Assembly (NCBI GenBank): GCA_033557675.1
Contig: JAWQRM010000365.1
Location: 1-23,642, forward strand
DNA: 23,642 nt
Reading direction: 5' to 3'
Source of the DNA: Coptodactyla brooksi
Lineage: Eukaryota > Arthropoda > Insecta > Coleoptera > Scarabaeidae
In this document: positions 20,001 to 23,642 of the stretch, piece after piece
How the letters are laid out: each line of letters opens with the position of its first letter
Numbering within the stretch: the stretch's first letter is position 1
The notes under the pieces: model-generated
What the model saw: the letters and a program-made list of their open reading frames with translations, nothing else
Databases searched by the model: none
What the model was told of the DNA's origin: nothing
Program-made: the position numbers and the translations under genes

Positions 20001-20600
20001 TTGGAATTGCTACTTTTATGTAACCATTATTTTTTTGAAACTGTCACCTTTTCGTAACTGTTACTTTTTTTTTCGTAAACCCGAATATTTCAGTGCGCCA
20101 AGGAAAGAACACGATAAGCAGAAATTCCACCGAATCGTCGGTAACCATTCCGTTCGAGAGGACCTTCAGGAACTTGGACTTGAGCAGGCCGCCGAGCGGG
20201 GACGAGCTGGCGCAGTTCAACTTTTGCGGGTGCGGTTGGCCCCAGCACATGCTCATACCCAAGGGCACGCCCGACGGCCTCCAGTGCCAACTGTTCGTCA
20301 TGATTTCCAACTTTGAGGACGACACGGTGAGCGGGAGATTACGCCATTTCACACTATCGCGATTTTTATCGACTTTTCTTTTAGATCAACGAAACCACCA
20401 CGGGACAGTGCAACGACGCGATGAGTTACTGCGGCATCAAGGACCGTCGGTACCCCGACAGGCGGTCGATGGGATATCCCTTCGACAGAATGCCGAGGGA
20501 CGGCGTGAACACCTTACAGCAATTTTTAACGCCCAACATGCGTGTGCAGGACTGCCTCGTGAAGCATACCAATCGGCTGGTGAGGCCCAGAGCCAATTAG
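17001..20600 (+). CDS. PPO: prophenoloxidase, complete
   Basis: Nine exons join in phase: 17001-17108, 17313-17505, 17564-17787, 18477-18679, 18788-19205, 19266-19394, 19469-19796, 20094-20326 and 20385-20600, giving 683 residues, the usual size. This is the type-3 copper zymogen that, once cut by clip-domain proteases, hydroxylates monophenols and oxidises o-diphenols to quinones for melanin and cuticle hardening. There is no signal peptide, as usual for insect enzymes released by cell lysis. The activation site NRFGED gives Arg50-Phe51, and a second site, RAREE, lies at Arg162-Ala163. SNFSLFIPKHR (79-89) probably supplies the placeholder Phe. CuA is in LHHWHWHLVYP (206-216; likely His208 and His212) with YYMHQQ (His237). 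CuB is GDIHNMGH (His364 and His368) with FYRWH (His404). The thioester-like GCGWPQHML lies at 580-588. The ATG at 17001 gives the family's normal N-terminus. No frameshift or missing copper ligand was seen. Confidence 0.97.
17226..17254 (+). repeat. CTGATGA-hairpin-GAAACG motif, plus-strand copy, prophenoloxidase intron 1
   Basis: CTGATGA (17226-17232) is followed by a 7-bp stem CGCTAAC/GTTAGCG (17233-17239 and 17243-17249) with loop TCA, then AAACG. Directly downstream, TGGTGTAGCGG (17260-17270) fits the Pol III A-box pattern TRGYNNARNNG, but no B box follows. It may be the tail of a SINE-like element. A related motif is on the minus strand at 22332-22363. Confidence 0.5.
17874..17919. repeat. 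17-bp perfect inverted repeat in prophenoloxidase intron 3
   Basis: AGTTACTATTATTATTT at 17874-17890 is exactly complemented at 17903-17919, with a 12-base spacer. A direct copy of AGTTACTATTATTATT lies just before it at about 17857-17872. Confidence 0.65.
17956..18223. repeat. dispersed repeat, copy in prophenoloxidase intron 3
   Basis: Second copy of the repeat described at 14037-14255, in the same orientation and with the shared blocks in the same order. It is longer because of small insertions. Confidence 0.55.
19806..20082 (+). repeat. GTTACTTTTTTGGAACT-type array, copy 2 (prophenoloxidase intron 7)
   Basis: The intron is almost entirely made of imperfect units such as ATCGTTACTTTTTTGGAATT and CTAACTGTTATTTTTGG. 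It has a higher-order duplication of about 110 bases and an embedded inverted segment: arms 19900-19925 and 19934-19959 match over 26 bases with one mismatch. The array runs up to the acceptor region of exon 8. Confidence 0.75.
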
Positions 20601-20783
20601 ATTTACGGTGCCATCCGATCTTTGCCACGGGGGTTTTTATGACGATTATACGACTATTATCTTTGACATTGATTTCTAGATGTTAATCCTAGCGCTTAAG
20701 AATTTTTAGTATGTTAGGTAATGCAATGTAAAAGTTATAGAAGTTAGCATGTATTCGTATTTAGCGTAGATGTAATAAATAAA
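20601..20783 (+). terminator. 3' UTR and poly(A) signals of prophenoloxidase
   Basis: Overlapping AATAAA hexamers at 20774-20779 and 20778-20783 lie about 175 bases after the TAG stop. The intervening sequence is ordinary AT-rich UTR. Confidence 0.7.
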
Positions 20784-21766
20784 CTATATTTAGCAAAACA
20801 GGTCACCTCTTTTCTTTTGAGCCTTACTTTCTCTGTAATATCTCTTTATTTAGATCTAAGGACAGACCAAGAACTCATTTCTGACACTTTTTCTGTAAGG
20901 AATTTTAAAATAGTAACACTTCAAAATGTACATGGATTAATTTAAAACATGAATCTTTTAAGGGTGTTGGGTTTCCATCCTGTTCTCATAAACAAATTTA
21001 GTTTTTATATTCACGATGCATTTTGTCTTTATGATATTGTCAAGTGAATAAAATGTGTGGATTTTTTAGGTGCCTTATACACGAATCTGGATTTTTAGTA
21101 GAAAGAAAAAGATAGTGTCTCGATGGCTTTTGCTTATAAGATAACGGTTCAAAAATTATCGAGGTATTTTTTCATATAGCTCAATAATTGCCACCCTGTA
21201 GTAACGTCTCAAAATAAAATCCTATGAAAAAGAATCGTACGTAAATGTGAAAAAGCGTCACGATGAGAGCCACGTAATAGATCTAACGAAATTGAAATTT
21301 GAAACGACTGCAACTAGGTTACATTCATTGTGTTTGTTAATTTAAAACAATTTCAAACAGTATAATTCCGAAGTATGCAGTACTTAACAACAAGTTCCTT
21401 AAAATAAACCCGCTTAAAATAAATGTATCACCCGCAATGAATTTTATTCAATTGAACCTATATTTCCCGACATTTATAATAATTTATTTAATAATTATTT
21501 TAAAGGCAAATAAAAATAACGTTAATTATCATAAGTTAATTGCTATAATATAAGGGCCATACTTTAGAACGTCTGAGATTTCTAAAACATTTGGTGTCGT
21601 AAGTTATAATTCCATTTATACGATTCTTACTTTACAAGAATAAAGTATGTATAAAATTTTCTTCTCCACCATCGACAAAAACGACGAAATTAACATTATT
21701 TTAAATTAAATTGTTTGATATAATCAAGTATATAGTGAGTATAATTACTATTTAAAGTGATTCGAT

Positions 21767-21962
21767 TTTTTTGGATCTGTTATTGTTTGGAACTATAGTT
21801 TTTTAGTACTTTTCCTCCTTCGAATCTGTTACATTTTTGGAATTGTCATTTTTTGCGAGTGATAACTTTTTTGGAACTGTTACTTTTTGGAGCTGTTACT
21901 TTTTTGAAACTGTTACTTTTTTGAAACTGTTACTTTTTTTAGAACTGTTACTTTTTCGTAAC
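21767..21962 (+). repeat. GTTACTTTTTTGGAACT-type array, copy 3 (intergenic)
   Basis: About ten imperfect units. The cleanest are GGAACTGTTACTTTTT and GAAACTGTTACTTTTTT at about 21872-21955. Same orientation and unit as the arrays in SF2 intron 1 and prophenoloxidase intron 7. Confidence 0.75.
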
Positions 21963-22331
21963 CGATATAGCTGGAATTGAGACCGTTATTTTTTCACTGG
22001 TAAAAATAACACAATAATAAAATACAAAATATGCAAAAATTATTTTTTTGTCAAGGCAGTTTCCGTAATTTTATAATTTTGCGTTTTTTAATTTAAAAAA
22101 ACAGTTCAAACAATTAACAATTTTATAACTGCTAATAACGAAAACTGGCACAATCACGTTTTATTGCATCGTTAATTTACCTGTTGTTTCTTTGTAACAA
22201 CATTGGAGGAATTATGACTACTTCAGAATAATAATTTAATTGCAACTCAAAGAAGACTGTCAAATTGAGCGTTAGCACAAAGTGACATTAGAACAAATAC
22301 AAATTAATTTGCATAAAATTTATATACTGGA

Positions 22332-22363
22332 ACGTTTCGTGAATACACAATTCACATCATCAG
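22332..22363 (-). repeat. CTGATGA-hairpin-GAAACGT motif, minus-strand copy
   Basis: On the minus strand CTGATGA (22363-22357) is followed by one T, a 6-bp stem GTGAAT/ATTCAC with loop TGTGT, then GAAACGT. It has the same layout as the copy at 17226-17254, including one extra pyrimidine before the GC-closed stem, but the stem sequence differs. Confidence 0.5.
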
Positions 22364-22413
22364 CGTACAATAATACACTTTACAATATGAATAGTAATAA
22401 ACTATTCGACATA

Positions 22414-22464
22414 AAATTTACAACTGTAATGTCACACATTACATGACATTACAGTTGTAAATTT
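22414..22464. repeat. 21-bp perfect hairpin, 9-base loop
   Basis: The arm at 22414-22434 (core TTTACAACTGTAATGTCA) is exactly complemented at 22444-22464, with loop CACATTACA. It lies about 50 bases from the CTGATGA motif, inside a region bounded by GTGACATTAG repeats. Confidence 0.75.
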
Positions 22465-22728
22465 GTTTGTTACTCTAATGATGTGGATATAAAAAAGTTT
22501 TTTTTTATTATTTTATATATATACATCAACTTATATATAGACTTCAAACATAAATTAATTAGTGACATTAGATCAAACAAGCTGGGAAAAAGATTAATAT
22601 CAAAATCCAAAAACGTCATCCAGTAAAAACTTCAAAAATCTCAATAGGGAGGAAATTTCTCAGAGATATTCTCGGTTACTCCTTTCGCTTAGGATGGATA
22701 TACTGTATGCATTCGTTAGAATGGTGCC

Positions 22729-23587
22729 ATGATTGTTCTGGGGTACATTTTCGGTGCGTTTTTAATATCCGCCTTGCCGGAAAACGTGAGTTTCCTCCTT
22801 GAAAGTAATTTAATAGAGATGTAATTCAGAACATTATTGAAAATAAGTTTAACTTGAGTCTGTGGGGTTCATTAATAAGATTCCTACAGAAGAATTACCG
22901 ATATTCTTTGATTTATTCTTTTCTCATAAAAGGTATGAATGAAATGGAGGGTGTACGGAGAATGAATGTAATGGAGAATCGAAATTAGACGTACATACTT
23001 GTAGTGTCCTCAATAATCTGCATTCCAAATTTGGAAACCCTAGCGTTAAGAAGTTCATATTATTCGGAGGTTCCCGGACGAAATTTGAATTAGTGCAGTT
23101 CTGAGGATACCCTCTTAAGATTTTTGCTGCAGAACTGCTTACTTTTAAGATTTATTGAGATTTATTAAGAATAGACGTTTAAATAAAAAATAACAAACGT
23201 AAAAACCTAAATAATCATTAACATAATATCTAGGTACACGCGGAAAGAAGTAAATTCCTGAATTTCGGTGCTCTAAAAGAGGGGATTAAGGACAAGGCGG
23301 CGGAAATGGCTGAAAGAATAATTTCGTGGCCAAAGAAATCGTCAAAGGGCGGCAAAAATATATTCGACGGCACGGTCGGTGCCGTACTTTCATAAACCTT
23401 CTCGCCTTACGTTCGTTACTTTTAGTTTTGGACCACTTTCGGCAAGGGGCTTAGTTCGGCAATCGAAATGTTCGAGATTCCTATCGACGTGGACGTACAA
23501 ATAGGGAAAAAACCGAAATCGTCGAAGGACAGCGCGATGGCCGGTTTTGACAAGATAAACCGCGCGCTGAAAGACTTTAAACAGAAG
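22729..23587 (+). CDS. small basic secreted protein, unrecognised (3' partial)
   Basis: Three exons join in phase 0: 22729-22785, 23234-23374 and 23426-23587, followed by a GTAAAA donor, so the gene continues past the window; 120 residues are seen. The N-terminus MIVLGYIFGAFLISALPEN plus VHA, encoded across the first junction, is a typical signal peptide, with likely cleavage after VHA at residue 22. The mature part begins ERSKFLNFGALKEGIKDKAA, can form an amphipathic helix, and continues through a Lys/Ser/Gly-rich WPKKSSKGGKN to GTFWTTFGKGLSSAIEMFEI, PIDVDVQIGKKPKSSKD and FDKINRALKDFKQK. There is no cysteine in the visible part and no domain I know. It is basic overall. The ATG at 22729 was preferred because the ATG at 22693 meets a stop after 12 codons. 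Its place downstream of prophenoloxidase does not by itself show an immune role. Confidence 0.6.
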
Positions 23588-23642
23588 GTAAAATTTTTAA
23601 AAGGTAATCCTCGCCCACCGCGATCAGTATAAAGAAATTAAC

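Larger units (their letters stand above)
20784..22728. other. AT-rich spacer between prophenoloxidase and the secreted-protein gene
   Basis: No exon-like sequence was found on either strand. It holds the third GTTACTTTTTT array (21767-21962), the minus-strand CTGATGA hairpin motif (22332-22363) and a 21-bp hairpin (22414-22464). The last two lie between GTGACATTAG repeats at 22282 and 22561, so 22280-22570 may be one degenerate element. Confidence 0.45.

Noticed and set aside
22646..22662. GGAAATTTCT as a kappaB site upstream of the secreted-protein gene
   Set aside because: It lacks the GGG run of the insect Rel consensus, and a single ten-base near-match in AT-rich DNA is not evidence.

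Overview
The window looks like nuclear DNA of an insect, probably a beetle. The genes have many introns. The exons are GC-rich, and the introns and spacers are AT-rich and full of small repeats. The best taxonomic pointer is a complete prophenoloxidase gene whose two activation sites fall at Arg50-Phe51 and Arg162-Ala163, the positions I recall for scarab prophenoloxidase. The species cannot be named from the sequence alone.

Layout, left to right. (1) 1-564, plus strand: last coding exon of a gene I do not recognise, followed by a 3' UTR and poly(A) signals near 911-920. (2) 3134-7649, plus strand: last six exons (712 residues) of a myosin-XVIII heavy chain (Drosophila Mhcl, human MYO18A). 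Only coiled-coil tail and C-terminus are present; the motor domain is not in the window. Two GC-rich exons at 5070-5579 could form an alternative, earlier-ending C-terminus. (3) 7650-13194: 3' UTRs and about 4 kb without a recognisable gene. (4) 13195-16539, minus strand: a complete four-exon SF2/SRSF1 splicing-factor gene with a large, repeat-filled first intron. (5) 16540-17000: a compact head-to-head promoter region. The prophenoloxidase side has RUNX-like, GATA-like, inverted-CCAAT, TATA and initiator matches in order. (6) 17001-20600, plus strand: a complete nine-exon prophenoloxidase gene (683 residues), with both copper sites. (7) 20601-22728: 3' UTR and repeat-rich spacer. (8) 22729 to the window end, plus strand: the first three exons of a small, basic, secreted protein that I do not recognise.

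The genes do not form a pathway. Prophenoloxidase makes melanin in immunity and wound sealing, SF2 is a general splicing factor, and myosin-XVIII is a Golgi/cytoskeletal or sarcomeric protein. The secreted protein downstream of prophenoloxidase may or may not be related to immunity.

The non-coding DNA holds several repeat families. A degenerate array with a unit like GGAACTGTTACTTTTTT occurs at three separate places. A repeat of about 220-270 bp is shared between an SF2 intron and a prophenoloxidase intron. There is a pogo/Tigger-like MITE, several long perfect hairpins, and two copies on opposite strands of a CTGATGA-hairpin-GAAACGT motif that resembles a hammerhead ribozyme core without being a canonical one. 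All exon boundaries were placed by eye, from splice consensus, reading phase and family similarity.
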